From the NCBI RefSeq assembly GCF_037975245.1, contig NC_092562.1, positions 10,581,001 through 10,645,000 of the forward strand: DNA of 64,000 nt, read 5' to 3'. Both the position numbers and the translations under genes were made by a program. Under the pieces are notes generated by a model that saw only the letters and a program-made list of their open reading frames with translations, was not told where the DNA came from and did no database searches. This DNA is from Apostichopus japonicus (lineage: Eukaryota > Echinodermata > Holothuroidea > Aspidochirotida > Stichopodidae). Below are positions 1 through 11,437 of this stretch, one piece after another (position 1 is the first letter of the stretch; each line of letters begins with the position of its first letter).

Positions 1-1029
1 GAAAACCAAAGTAGAGTGCATAACCAGGATGGATGAAGCAGCTTTGGAGATGGGAAAATAGATATAGAGAAAAAAGGTGCAAACCATAAATAATAGAATT
101 AAGATTGTTAATTTCAAGACCAGATATTTTAATGCAACTAGGCACTTACATCGGTTAATAAAGATGTAATTACCGAATATTTATCGTACGTAACACTTAT
201 TATATCAATATTTCAATGTCAATATGTATCATAACAGAAAGATTTCAGCAACCTGTGGCATAAAATGGATTTTGTGCACGTTTGTCGTAAATTGGAATAT
301 TACATCACAATCAGGAAAATAAATTCTTTCACCATTTACGCCACATTGGAATATTACATCACAATCAGGAAAATAATTCTTTCACCATTTACGCCACGTA
401 TCCCGGCCCCAACACCCTCCTCCACCGTCACCACCACCACCACTGACCCAACACCCTTCCCTTTTTGCTAGTAAATTTAATTGTGTCGGTCATTGCATGC
501 TAATTAAAGGGGACACAAAAATTGGATTCACATTGTCTTTTTGAATCAAATCTAAGATAAAGAACTGGTAGCAACGAGCACCCTCGGTATATAACATCAC
601 CATAGCCATGTGGCTTACACCTCGTAATAGAAAGAAGAGAGAGGCTGAAAAATTCAAAATGTCTGAGACTTACTAGCTCGCAGATTGGAAATCAGTGCTA
701 TTGTCGAGGAACACCACAAGAAGAGCACAAGCGGCCGGTAATCCTGATTGTAACAACAACAAAACACAGTCAGAAACATGATGATTTTTAAAATTATATT
801 TCATTATTTAATTGCTAAACAAGGTTCCTTTGGTGACCAAAAAATATGGACCACAAGTCGAAGTTTGACCAATTGTCAATTTTTATGTTTGGGTAGTACT
901 CTATGGACCATTCTCCATTACCTATTTAAAGTAACCGTCCATTCGATACGGTCAGTGGCATTCTGTCGGAATCCGTCGATCGGATTGCACCCCATTAAAA
1001 AGTTATAAAAGTCCCTAAAACTAACTTAC
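1..1029. other. Intron or flank of the receptor gene, no exon seen
   Basis: I searched the minus strand here for the missing TM5-TM7 exons of the adhesion GPCR and found none, so they presumably lie left of the window. The only structure is a two-copy tandem repeat at 291-397. The short plus-strand reading frames lack any domain signature. Confidence 0.5.
291..397. repeat. Two-copy tandem repeat, about 54 bp unit
   Basis: Positions 291-344 and 345-397 are direct copies differing by a single A in an A-run. Each begins ATTGGAATATTACATCACAA and ends ACGCCAC. This is a recent local duplication, probably intronic or flanking. Confidence 0.9.
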
Positions 1030-1292
1030 CATAAGCTAGTAGACAAGCTATTGGTATAAAGTGTCGAACGGTGGTCCTTTCAGTTTTTAGGAATAAATAG
1101 TACATGTTCACAGCTTCTGCGGACATCCAAGCCAAAGTAGCAAGACAGAAGAAATGGATGATCACTGAGGCTAACGTACAATAGATATCCTTCCCCACTG
1201 CTAGAGGGCTCAGTAAGAAGGCGATGTAGAAGCCCAGTAGAGATAGACAAAGGTTGATGTGGATATGAGTTGGCTGCTTCGACCTGAAAGAT
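1030..1292 (-). CDS. Adhesion GPCR exon: TM2, TM3 and start of TM4
   Basis: A 263-bp exon with acceptor TTTTAG at 1293-1298 and donor GTAAGT just below 1030. It reads from KSFRSKQPTHIHINLCLSLL (TM2) through a YCTLASVIIHFFCLATLAWM-type TM3 and the AEAVNMYYLF segment typical of adhesion GPCRs, to PIACLLAYG (TM4 start). The phase-2 acceptor matches the phase-2 end of the TM1 exon, and it ends in phase 1. The cysteine before TM3 is the conserved one that pairs with extracellular loop 2. The next exon (TM4-7) is outside the window. Confidence 0.9.
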
Positions 1293-1803
1293 CTAAAATA
1301 AAAGAAGCCTAACATTACATAAAATAATAAAGATAGTCTTTTAAAGTTAGTAGAGACCTTCAGTGATATCCTGTTATTAGCATTGAAGCTACTTGAATCC
1401 CAGTCGAAGAGACTCGTGAGATGATGATGATTAACAGTTACAGTCGCAATGTAAGGTGACTGGGGTTACGGATGGGTCAGGTTGCTTAGTTGTGTGCCCA
1501 GGCTCTATCTTGGGTGACATTTGTACGATGTAAGAAATACGATATCGAATCTCAATAGAGAAAGACAGATCTTTATAAATGTCGAACATATGAACATGTT
1601 ACATTAATTTACATTAAAAACACATTAAGACAATCATCTATGCCGGTATTCATGGCATTCGTAACATTTTACTACGACAGTTAAACTAACGATATTGGTC
1701 TGAGTCAATATTGTAAGATGGCGACAGAAGTAGCACTAAAGAGGGGATGTGATGCTTAATTAAAACATCATCTATGATAAACTTCATGTGCTCAGTAACT
1801 TAC

Positions 1804-1919
1804 TTTAAGGAGACAAAGACTATCAGACATCCTACCAGAGCTAATCCCGAGATTATCGATCCGATCAAAGTAATATAGTATAACGCAACTTGAGCCTCCA
1901 CGGGTCCCTTACGAACTCT
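1804..1919 (-). CDS. Adhesion GPCR exon: post-GPS linker and TM1
   Basis: A 116-bp exon (phase 0 to 2) with acceptor TGTTCAACAG and donor GTAAGT. It reads RVRKGPVEAQVALYYITLIG then SIISGLALVGCLIVFVSL, a single strongly hydrophobic segment matching adhesion-GPCR TM1 with its small-residue 'G-S-I-I-S' core. Its position between the GPS and TM2-4 exons, with matching phases, makes the call secure. Confidence 0.88.
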
Positions 1920-2611
1920 CTGTTGAACAATAGAAAATATAAACGGATTTACTCAACGTTGGCCATTGCCTCATGTTAAGTCATATTGTTGTACAGTTTA
2001 TATGACTTACTTCACATATGATTGCATGTATGGTTTTCCAAGAAACGCTGGTGCGGATGACTTTTCGCCTTAATGCGATGAAGTTGTGATTATTTAGATT
2101 TAGATAAAGTCGGTTACATTGTTCATTTCGCTTGATTATATGATATCAAATTAAGATATAAAAGAAGTACTTTTAAGACGGTTATATGAACCATTTGCTG
2201 TAAAAGCTCAAGCCTGAGCAAATGTTTGCATGTTCAATGGCATGTAAAAGTGTACAACAATAAAGACGAAGAAAGTATTGTATGAAATTTTCATATAAGA
2301 AAACGACCCTGCTATTTGATTAATTGATTAATTCTAATGAAATCTAAAGTTTTCTGTTCAGATTGATTTACTGATTATTCCTTTAAAGATATACCTTAAT
2401 TATTTTTTATTTTCACTTTGAATGACCATTGTCTTTTCATGATTTGCCGATTTGCTCCTTCTTATATTAAATCACCTATCATTTACGTGTGCATTGTGCA
2501 GTTTGTGTGTGGATATATTATGGGTGAATAGATGTACACATGTTTGCAGGTGTCACATCTGCTTCCAATACAGTAACAAAAGTTGAAAAATATAAGATAA
2601 TAAATGCTTAC

Positions 2612-2782
2612 AATAAGGATAGCAAAACTGCCCAGCCGATCACATGAACACATGGTAAGGTCACGATTATCGTGGAACATCCTCTTACACCCGTCTTTTG
2701 TCCAAAACCCTTCCCCGGTGTTTTCATTATAACTCCAGACAACACAGTCCTGTGCTTCAATAGTTTCTTCTACACTTATTTT
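2612..2782 (-). CDS. Adhesion GPCR exon: GPS motif and tethered-agonist segment
   Basis: A 171-bp exon (phase 0-0), acceptor CACTGCAG, donor GTAAGC. The GPS cysteine/tryptophan frame is complete: C-V-V-W ... F-W-T-K-D-G-C ... M-C-S-C-D-R-L-G-S-F-A-I-L-I. In the family this is where the receptor cuts itself between L and S/T in 'H-L-S/T', exposing the tethered agonist (here GSFAILI). The catalytic His is replaced by Arg and the nucleophilic Ser/Thr by Gly, so autoproteolysis is expected to fail even though the fold residues are kept. This exon is otherwise intact. Confidence 0.9.
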
Positions 2783-3351
2783 CTGCAGTGAAAAATAGGC
2801 TCATAACATTACTTGTCACAGAATATATTCATATGTTACTTAATGTTATCTTATGAACTTCATTCCTAAAAGTCTAATTCTGAAAATAATAGGGGAAAAT
2901 AAATCAAGATAAGAATTATTTTTTCGTCAGTGTGCATCTATTATATCACAACTATATTTGATCCAAGTGCATACTGACCGATTTTAAGAAAACTCAATTA
3001 TCAATAATTTCCAGACGTACAACTATCCAGAGATACAACTTTAATCCAAATTTTACTCGAACACGAAATGAGTAATTCATCTGTACACATCCATAACAAG
3101 AATTACTTTATTGTGAGCCTTTTTCAATGCCTCCTTCTGAAGAAATGCCATGGCTATCTAGTAGTACCTTGCTTCTTCAAACAAGCTAATTCTATATTTA
3201 TTTGCTTCATGTATTGTGGTCATATCATACCATACATACCATATATATGTATATACAATAAAGAAATGTGTACTCCAAAAGAAAATATTATTAGACAAAA
3301 GCAAAGAAATAAGATATGACTCATAATTGACAAATAAGGAATACTGTGTTA

Positions 3352-3353
<2 letters not shown>

Positions 3354-3420
<67 letters not shown>
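3354..3420. repeat. (TA)n microsatellite
   Basis: Nearly pure TA dinucleotide run with a few AATA interruptions, within the intron between the GPS exon and the GAIN subdomain B exon. Short reading frames across it are artefacts. Confidence 0.95.
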
Positions 3421-3421
<1 letters not shown>

Positions 3422-3681
3422 TGTAATATAAATACATAATATGTATAGTTTGCTGCCATTTTGAAATTTGTTAAACAATTACCGTCAAAGTTGGCAAAAC
3501 TTTCACAGACATGTAACTACATATGTGTAGATAGTTCTAATTAAGAGTTAAGTTTTGGGATGAGCGTTGTGGACTGTATTTGTACCAGTAAGCTTTTAAA
3601 AGTGCAGATTGCAGAGTTTTACAGATAAAGATATTTATATGATTGGGACTTGCAAACTCTTTTCACACGAAATCATTTTAC

Positions 3682-3914
3682 CAGATTTGATAGGAATGTT
3701 GCGATCACATGTGAATCCTGAGGGAGTTTTACGATGCTGGTATTCTCAGTTCGTATAATGGCGGAGATGATTTGACTTGCAACCCTTTCAGTTACTGTGG
3801 ACTTATCTTCCTCTTCAATATTCTCTTCTGCCTCTGTCGGCATTGATGGCCTGAACAGAACGTCATTACCATAGATTATGAAAGTTACTGGAACAGCTGT
3901 CAACTCGACGCCAG
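3682..3914 (-). CDS. Adhesion GPCR exon: GAIN subdomain B
   Basis: A 233-bp exon (phase 1 to 0), acceptor TTCCAATTCCAG, donor GTAAAA. Reads AGVELTAVPVTFIIYGNDVL, an acidic loop (EAEENIEEEDK), then RVASQIISAIIRTENTSIVK and VIATFLSNL. The pattern 'f.iY.nd.lF' followed by 'v.S.iisA.i......L..p' is the usual beta-rich GAIN-B core leading into the GPS. Two Asn-glycosylation sequons (NTS and one nearby acidic-loop candidate) are compatible with an ectodomain. The start is set by the splice acceptor; the internal Met is not the start. Confidence 0.85.
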
Positions 3915-4104
3915 CTGGAATTGGAAAAATTTATATACAGTTTTACTATACTTAAAATGAGCTACCTTAAAATTAGTTAACATCATATTTGAATTATTTC
4001 CAATTTTCCTTCATATTAATGTACTAAAGAAGTATCATCATTTTGCAAAACTGATTACGTAACTGCTGTAAAGTTACACTGATGTGTAAAAGAGACTTTC
4101 TTAC

Positions 4105-4477
4105 CTCCTCCAAGCAAGTCTAAAACCGTTGTTGGTACCGATATGGATGTAGCCGTTTTCTCGAGAGGTATCGCGTCTCCATCAGAGAATAGTCGAGTAC
4201 TACCTTCTTGAAGAGAGCCATCGACTAGCAGTGTCTCATTTTCCGGCAATATATTTGCATAAGCTAAGCTACTACCGACACTCCTTGCATCTATTTTAAC
4301 CGCAGTTACCCCAACGTTGTCAAGAACTGTGGAGAAATTTCCATCATTTGTCTGAAAATTTGTGATTTGTCCCTCTAATGCAGCCACAGCCCTTCCTCCT
4401 TCAATCATGCCATCCTCTAATACATCTCGGTCTAGATTCATAAGATTGTTGATGCTTCTTACCACTGGGTCCGTCAC
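4105..4477 (-). CDS. Adhesion GPCR exon: GAIN subdomain A/B
   Basis: A 373-bp exon (phase 0 to 1), acceptor TTCTCGGTTATAG, donor GTAAGA. Begins VTDPVVRSINNLMNLDRDVL, continues EGGRAVAALEGQITNF and DNVGVTAVKIDARSVGSSLA, and ends TSISVPTTVLDLLGG. The helix-rich first part followed by the 'nvgv.a.ki......' strand and the 'i.iP..vl' strand is the standard order inside GAIN domains of adhesion GPCRs. It splices in phase to the exons on both sides. Confidence 0.85.
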
Positions 4478-4768
4478 CTATAACCGAGAAAAAGAAAATT
4501 GAATAAACGCAAAATTACTGTAGATTGTACTTCAATTATATTTTTTATACGTGACATCCTCTATTATGTCTCTCCCCTCTCATCATCATTCCCGACACAT
4601 ATTCCCTTTCCCACCCCATCCCAATTAACCATGGCACCGTTCCAAACTCAAGCCATACATGACTCCGTATATTTCTGAAGATATGATGGCGAGTTGCTTG
4701 TGATTCTCATTTACCCCACACTTAGCATATGCACTATATTTCATAAGACAGTTTGTTGATCTGCTTAC

Positions 4769-4933
4769 GTTAATAGAGGCCTCTCCTGCTCTCACGACTG
4801 ACTCCAGAGATGAGATGACCAACTCTACCCTCTGTGGATCTTCTTCCAAAAAGTCTTCAACATCCGATATTTCTGCTATCGATTCTGAGAACATCACAAC
4901 CTCTTTGGTGGTTGTGTTTTCTCCGGAAATTTT
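4769..4933 (-). CDS. Adhesion GPCR exon: helical part of GAIN subdomain A
   Basis: A 165-bp exon (phase 0-0), acceptor TTCTATGCAG, donor GTAAGC. It reads KISGENTTTKEVVMFSESIA and continues EDPQRVELVISSLESVVRAG to EASIN. The amphipathic helical, acidic pattern matches the N-terminal helices of GAIN subdomain A. Downstream readthrough past GTAAGC is intron, not coding. Confidence 0.78.
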
Positions 4934-5305
4934 CTGCATAGAATTCAAGTATAAACGTAAATGGGAAAGAAAATGGCGGGCGTGAGGAATACCCGGGCAA
5001 TAATGTGATAAGAATCGATAATGGTTAACAATATTATTCATCACCAAATTATAAGAATGCTTATTAACAGAAAACACACCTTGGAAAATTCAAGTTATGT
5101 AAGATGTCCCAAAAGAGGGTCACCAAACTCCCCCCACACACCTTATCAACACTTCAGTACAATATGACCCACCCCCCTCCGAGAGAAAGCTCAACTTTGT
5201 CCATATATTTCAAAATGTTTTAGTTATCAAGCAACGTTTTGTTTTTTGGAGAAATTAAAAACGAAAGCAGCATTAAAACAGTTTACGACGGAAGTTAAAA
5301 CTTAC

Positions 5306-5343
5306 ATTAATAATATCCATGAGTTCATTTTCAAGCTCCGTCG
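5306..5343 (-). CDS. Small adhesion GPCR exon linking HYR and GAIN
   Basis: A 38-bp exon with acceptor ATTACTTTAG and donor GTAAGT. Phase 1 in and phase 0 out, exactly the phases needed to join the HYR exon at 7469-7218 to the exon at 4933-4769. It reads (A)TELENELMDIIN, a helix start. Support is splice signals and phase fit only, so other small linker exons could exist in the 5.3-7.2 kb intron. Confidence 0.6.
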
Positions 5344-5480
5344 CTAAAGTAATGAGAGAAAACGTTCATATCAGGATATAACTAGTTCTGAAACATTTGG
5401 GGAAGTGAGCGTAATGAAAACAACCAATAAATCATAATAAGGGGATTTATTGGAACCCTTCTCTGATAAATAAATAAATA

Positions 5481-5588
<108 letters not shown>

Positions 5589-5590
5589 AA

Positions 5591-5775
5591 GAGTTGGTTG
5601 GTTGGCGTCTATCTTGGCGCAGAATGCTCTATGTCTGGTTGACAGAGCGGAATATATGTTGAAACTAGTGGAACACTAGTAGTTGTAACACAGTAGTTGT
5701 AACCCTAAGTTTCACGCGTTGAGCGATCATCAAATATATATAAATGTATCTATATATATATATATATAAATGTAC

Positions 5776-5837
<62 letters not shown>

Positions 5838-5857
5838 GCACGTATATATAAATGCAC

Positions 5858-5902
<45 letters not shown>

Positions 5903-5974
5903 TAGAGTTGGTTGGTTGGCGTCTATCTTGGCGCAGAATGCAGAATATATAAATGCACGTATATATAAATGCAC

Positions 5975-6031
<57 letters not shown>

Positions 6032-6199
6032 TAGAGTTGGTTGGTTGGCGTCTATCTTGGCGCAGAATGCTCTATGTCTGGTTGACAGAGCGGAATATAT
6101 GTTGAAACTAGTGGAACACTAGTAGTTGTAACACAGTAGTTGTAACCCTAAGTTTCACGCGTTGAGCGATCATCAAATATATATAAATGTATCTATATA

Positions 6200-6200
<1 letters not shown>
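5591..6200. repeat. Duplicated 167-bp module separated by TA arrays
   Basis: The module at 5591-5757 recurs at 6034-6200 almost exactly (GTTGGTTGGCGTCTATCTTG ... GAGCGATCATCAAATATATA), and its first 43 bp occur again at 5904-5946. The spacers are (TA)n with short 'AAATGCACG' or 'AAATGTACG' islands. This looks like slippage or unequal exchange between TA arrays that copied the embedded unique piece. The module probably belongs to a dispersed SINE-like repeat whose downstream part follows the TA array at 6410. Confidence 0.85.
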
Positions 6201-6480
<280 letters not shown>

Positions 6481-6481
6481 T

Positions 6482-6524
6482 TTATATACATATAAATATA
6501 TATATATGTATATATATATATTTA

Positions 6525-6583
<59 letters not shown>

Positions 6584-6592
6584 ACACTACTT
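6482..6592. repeat. (TA)n microsatellite with TATTTA interruptions
   Basis: Further TA-rich array 3' of the B-box fragment, in the same intron. Confidence 0.9.
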
Positions 6593-7217
6593 CTGTAATA
6601 TTATTGGATATATTAATATTAATCAGGCATATGATTGATTACTAAGCAAGGGTCATTCAGAACGTAATAATTCACAAACTCAAATAGTGTAATCTCTTGT
6701 CCACTGCACAACTTTCTAATTATAGAAACCATATGACACTGTGGACAAAGACGAAAAGAGCTAACATTTACAAAAACCCAACACGCTCGATCGATTATTA
6801 CCCAGAGAATCTGGTGACGTGAAGAGGTGCACAGTTAAACAAAATAATAAGGCTTGCATTCACAAGTCAATCTGAAAACATTGGTAAAGCATAGAACTTG
6901 AAGATTATATTAAAGGCGTCATTTCTCTGTAGTGATACACAGTAGTACCAGCGTCAGGGCAAAGGAAAGAAGAAGGAGTCTTTGGATCTTTAACCCAAAT
7001 TGTGAATACTGTTCAGTTGCTTCATTCTGTATTGACTTACTATATTCAACACATTTCCTGTAGATTTAGCAGTTTCGATACAATTTTTTTTTGTCAGCAT
7101 ATATCAGTTGAAAAAATAACGGTGAAAACGAAAAATACAATAGCAACAGTGCAATTTTTCTCGAAAACCAAAAACTAGGAAAAATCTTAATAAAAAATCA
7201 TCTGATGAAGTACATAC

Positions 7218-7469
7218 CTATCTGAATAAGTACAAAGAATCCACAGGTTGCTGTGTTTCCTGCCGGATCCACAAATAGATACATCACAGTTGTTTGTCCT
7301 ATCGCGAAGGAATCTCCAGGACTGTGTGTCTGAGTTTGCAGAGTAGCTGTTCCGGAATTGTCAGTTGCAGAAGGTTGAAACCATACAACTTGTGCAGAAG
7401 TTTGTTTCAGTTCAACTGTGTCAGTCTGCTGTGGTGGACAGTCAGAAATAACTGGTGGAACGGTATCAA
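7218..7469 (-). CDS. HYR (hyalin repeat) domain exon, membrane-proximal
   Basis: A 252-bp phase 1-1 exon, acceptor TTACCTCATCAG, donor GTATGT. One complete HYR domain: VDTVPPVISDCPPQQTDTVE at the start, then W-F-Q-P-S-A-T-D-N-S in the middle, and GQTTVMYLFVDPAGNTATCG near the end. HYR is an Ig-like beta-sandwich used in extracellular adhesion proteins such as hyalin. It splices in phase to the 38-bp linker exon and so is the last HYR before the GAIN domain. Confidence 0.88.
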
Positions 7470-7842
7470 CTGATGAGGTAATATGGGTGGGGGAGATAAT
7501 GAGAAAAACATTAAAATGTGAGTTTTCTAATTTTCAACACAATGTAATTCTACCCAAAATTGTGTAATTACACTAGTGAACTGCAATGGTGATAATAGGC
7601 ATTGAGCATATAGATTCACTTCTATGAATGTAGTTTGAATATGAGCTACTGAAACCACTACAGCAAGATCAACCTAAAGTGGTCAAAGATGTTGCAGCAA
7701 TAGGACAACAACCAAGACAATTTAAAACTATAATTATACTATTTGTCCATGACAAAGTTGAAATGTGTTGCAAAAGTGACCTTTATGGAATTAAACAATA
7801 TTATTGACATGCAGTAATGACAGATAAAAGACATAAACATAC

Positions 7843-8097
7843 TTGTTGTTACTATTATAAGGAATGTGCAGCTATTGCTGTTCCCATCAGGATCCACAAA
7901 CAGATACAGACAAATAGTTTCACCAACAGGGTACGAGCCGCCAGGTTGACAGGTCTGAGTCTGTAGTAAATTTGGTGCATTGGAGTTATCGGTAGCGAAT
8001 GGTTCATCATAAAGCACTACGGTTGATGTTATACCCAACTCAACTATTTCTCTGACTTCGCCTGGACACTGGAAAACCTCTGGTGGGGTAGTGCCCT
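7843..8097 (-). CDS. HYR domain exon
   Basis: A 255-bp phase 1-1 exon, acceptor TTGTATTTCAG, donor GTATGT. It reads EGTTPPEVFQCPGEVREIVE, then F-A-T-D-N-S-N-A-P and ends YLFVDPDGNSNSCTFLIIVT. Conserved HYR features are the initial 'TTPP...CP', central 'ATDN', and final 'D..GN...C.F...V'. It is about 40% identical by eye to the exon at 7218-7469 and clearly different from the six-copy array exons. Confidence 0.87.
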
Positions 8098-8112
8098 CTG
8101 AAATACAACAAC

Positions 8113-8205
8113 ATATAATCCACAAACAGATACAGACAACTAGTTTCACCAACAGGGTACGAGCTGCCCGGTCGACAGTTCTGATTCAGTAGTAAATTTG
8201 GTGAG
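8113..8205 (-). pseudogene. Partial copy of the neighbouring HYR exon
   Basis: About 90 bp matching 7893-7980 of the exon just downstream (both contain AGTTTCACCAACAGGGTACG), lying immediately past its acceptor. It has no splice sites of its own and ends in a short (GTGAGT)n run. A local duplication stump, not an exon. Confidence 0.8.
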
Positions 8206-8612
8206 TGTGAGTGTGAGTTGTTAATGATACTGCCAGTGGTACAGTCTACTATTCAAAGTTCATTTAATACTGAACTCTAGTTTATTTCGGGAATGTTTGA
8301 AGTGCATGGTTCGCTTTTATTCTTTAACTATAGTTTTTCATCAAGAATTTGGACATGCATACAATTAACTAGTAAACGTCATAACTTTGCTGAGATTTAT
8401 AAGGTTAATACAACTGAAAGTAGGACTGACATCTCTAAAAAGTTCTTTTCTAAATAACAAAACATCATCCACACCAGGAATCTGTTTATGTATATGGTAA
8501 GAATTATTGTGACTACTGTGCCTAATGTCAAAAGTTGAATTTTGTTATTGAATTATATTTCATGTCAGAAATTTGCACATTTCCACAGTCACTATAAGTG
8601 CCTTTTTACTAC

Positions 8613-8791
8613 CTTGTTTCTACATTCACATAACATGAACAAAGAGCCCAGTTGCCGGTAGTGTCCGTAAAAAGGTTTGTGACAATTGTCAGCCCAGATT
8701 TGAAGAATGTGCCAGGATCGTGAGACGGCCCCACTACAATATAATCACGGGCATCAAATATATTATGTGGAGTTCCATTGTATGGTAGTCC
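8613..8791 (-). pseudogene. Decayed HYR exon (C-terminal half)
   Basis: An open stretch reading DYIVVGPSHDPGTFFKSGLT and TNLFTDTTGNWALCSCYVNV, which is the second half of a HYR domain ('G.TF..G.T.V...FTD..GN...C...V'). The first half with its 'PP...CP' is missing or unrecognisable, and the 3' boundary reads ACA-AG|GTAGT, one base out of the phase-1 rule obeyed by every intact HYR exon here. Probably a dead exon. Confidence 0.65.
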
Positions 8792-9192
8792 CTGGCAAAT
8801 CCACTTGCAAAGAGACTGACTTTGAAGCAGGATTGCTTCATCCATACACATTAGCATGTGCATTAGATATAAACACCAAGGATGAAATTAAGCTATGACA
8901 TCAGCTTTTAACTGATCAGGTTTGACAATCCAAAGCATCATTCACCCACACACACACACACCCATCACCATCACCATCGCATAGATTCCTTTTGCCTCAC
9001 GTAGATGTTTAATACGTATGAGCAAATCAGCTCTGCCACCATCCATCCCTTTAATTTTTGTTATTGCACAATGAGAGTTACATGACATAGTTTACAGAGC
9101 ATGAAATGTTTTCACAACTGACTGCCAAAGCCAAAGTCATCTAGTATAACTCAAAGAGCATCTTGCCAATTTTGAGATCATTTGACCGCAAA

Positions 9193-9205
9193 TGACCTCT
9201 GACCT
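9193..9205 (-). promoter_or_regulatory. DR1-like nuclear-receptor half-site pair in HYR-array intron
   Basis: TGACCTCTGACCT is the complement of AGGTCA-G-AGGTCA, a perfect direct repeat with 1-base spacing, the site type bound by RXR heterodimers, HNF4 and COUP-TF. It also occurs at 11243-11255 and 14331-14343, and as AGGTCA-A-AGGTCA at 10219-10231. Copies 4 and 5 have lost it (GACATCC). It sits in a family of intronic repeats rich in TGACCT words, so chance or repeat origin is a fair alternative to function. Confidence 0.3.
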
Positions 9206-9388
9206 CCACCAAATTCAGGTAGGGTGTTTGCAATCACCAAACTAGAGCTACATATTAAGTATGAAGATCAAAAATTTTTTTTTTTTTGAGTTATTGTGTT
9301 TTACAAGGTTGTCATACTCTGACTTATGTTGACTGCCAATGACCTTTGAAAATTGGCAAAATTGTAGTAGTTTTCAATCAAAATTTAC

Positions 9389-9637
9389 CAGCCAGTACAG
9401 TGAGGCTGAATTCGCATTCCGATAAAGCTCCGGCCGAGTCTGTACAGGTACAACGAACGGGTGTCTGGCCAACCGGAAAGAGGTCTCCGCTCTTTTCATT
9501 ACATACTGGAGTGATAGAGCCATCTTCACTATCTAAACAGCTGCTAATATCCCATGTTACAAACTGACCAAAGTTTCCCTGAAAGCTGGTGACAGGTTGA
9601 ATGTTGGGACAAGTAGGTGGAGATGGAGGAGTATTAA
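9389..9637 (-). CDS. HYR exon, array copy 1
   Basis: A 249-bp phase 1-1 exon (acceptor TTTCTTTCAG, donor GTAAAT). Begins VNTPPSPPTCPNIQPVTSFQ, has six Cys, and ends GALSECEFSLTVLAG. Sequence class marks: D-I-S-S-C, N-E-K, G-D-L-F, Q-T-P. Inserting or removing such exons preserves the frame, so copy number can change without breaking the protein. Confidence 0.88.
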
Positions 9638-10413
9638 CTGAAAGAAATGAAAAGAAAAGGAAACTTAACAAAAGGACATCAATATTAAGGCAGTCATTCT
9701 TAGTCTTTATTATGTTTCTTAAAATATGTAGACCAAAACACCAACAAGAGCTCTGTCTACTCGACCCTACACGAAAATGAACCAAACAAACATTACCACA
9801 ACACTTTTTTTTACTTAAAACCACAGACAGAAAACCCCATTCATCATAATAGCATTTGCATTAGATCCAAACACCAAGGATGAAATTAAGCTATGACATC
9901 AGCTTTTAACTGATCAGGTTTGACAATCCAAAGCATCATTCACCCACACACAAACACCCCCATCACCATCGCATAGATTCCTTTTGCCTCACATAGATGT
10001 TTAATACGTATGAGCAAATGAGATTTTCGTTTACCAATTGTGAGCTAGCAAATCAGCTCTGCCACCATCCATCCCTTTAATTTTTGTTATTGCACAATGA
10101 GAGTTACATGACATAGTTTACAGAGCATGAAATGTTTTCACAACTGACTGCCAAAGCCAAAGTCATCTAGTATAACTCAAAGAGCATCTTGCCAATTTTG
10201 AGATCATTTGACCGCAAATGACCTTTGACCTCCACCAAATTCAGGTAGGGTGTTTGCAATCACCAAACTAGAGCTACATATTAAGTATGAAGATCAAAAA
10301 TATGTATTTTTTGAGTTATTGTGTTTTACAAGGTTTTCATACTCTGACTTATGTTGACTGCCAATGACCTTTGAAAATTGGCAAAATTGTAGTAGTTTTC
10401 AATCAACATTTAC

Positions 10414-10662
10414 CTGCCAGTACAGTGAGGCTGAATTCGCATTCCGATAAAGCTCCGGCCGAGTCTGTACAGGTACAACGAACGGTTGTCTGGCCAACCG
10501 GAAAGAAGTCTCCGCTCTGTTCATTACATACTGGAGTGATAGAGCCATCTTCACTATCTAAACAGCTGCCAACATCCCATGTTACAAACTGACCAAAGTT
10601 TCCCTGAAAGCTGGTGACAGGTTGAATGTTGGGACAAGTAGGTGGAGATGGAGGAGTATTAA
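10414..10662 (-). CDS. HYR exon, array copy 2
   Basis: A 249-bp phase 1-1 exon identical in design to its neighbours. Class marks: D-V-G-S-C, N-E-Q, G-D-F-F, Q-T-T. The donor is CAG|GTAAAT here against CTG|GTAAAT in the other copies, a better match to the splice consensus. Confidence 0.88.
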
Positions 10663-11437
10663 CTGAAAGAAATGAAAAGAAAAGGAAACTTAACAAAAGG
10701 ACATCAATATTAAGGCAGTCATTCTTAGTCTTTATTATGTTTCTTAAAATATGTAGACCAAAACACCAACAAGAGCTCTGTCTACTCGACCCTACACGAA
10801 AATGAACCAAACAAACATTACCACAACACTTTTTTTTACTTAAAACCACAGACAGAAAACCCCATTCATCATAATAGTATTGCATTAGATCCAAACACCA
10901 AGGATGAAACTAAGCTATGACATCAGCTTTTAACTGATCAGGTTTGACAATCCAAAGCATCATTCACCCACACACAAACACCCCCATCACCATCGCATAG
11001 ATTCCTATTGCCTCACATAGATGTTTAATACGTATGAGCAAATGAGATTTTCGTTTACCAATTGTGAGCTAGCAAATCAGCTCTGCCACCATCCATCCCT
11101 TTAATTTTTGTTATTGCACAATGAGAGTTACATGACATAGTTTACAGAGCATGAAATGTTTTCACAACTGACTGCCAAAGCCAAAGTCATCTAGTATAAC
11201 TCAAAGAGCATCTTGCCAATTTTGAGATCATTTGACCGAAAATGACCTCTGACCTCCGCCAAATTCAGGTAGGGTGTTTGCAATCACCAAACTAGAGCTA
11301 CATATTAAGTATGAAGATCAAAAATATGTATTTTTTGAGTTATTGTGTTTTACAAGGTTTTCATACTCTGACTTATGTTGACTGCCAATGACCTTTGAAA
11401 ATCGGCAAAATTGTAGTAGTTTTCAATCAACATTTAC

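Noticed and set aside
7026-7110. Possible extra exon ending E-T-A-K-S-T-G-N-V-L-N-I with donor GTAAGT at about 7035-7040 (minus)
   Set aside because: The donor is good and the peptide looks like a GAIN linker, but the only acceptor nearby gives a 17-bp exon whose phase does not fit the exon at 5343.
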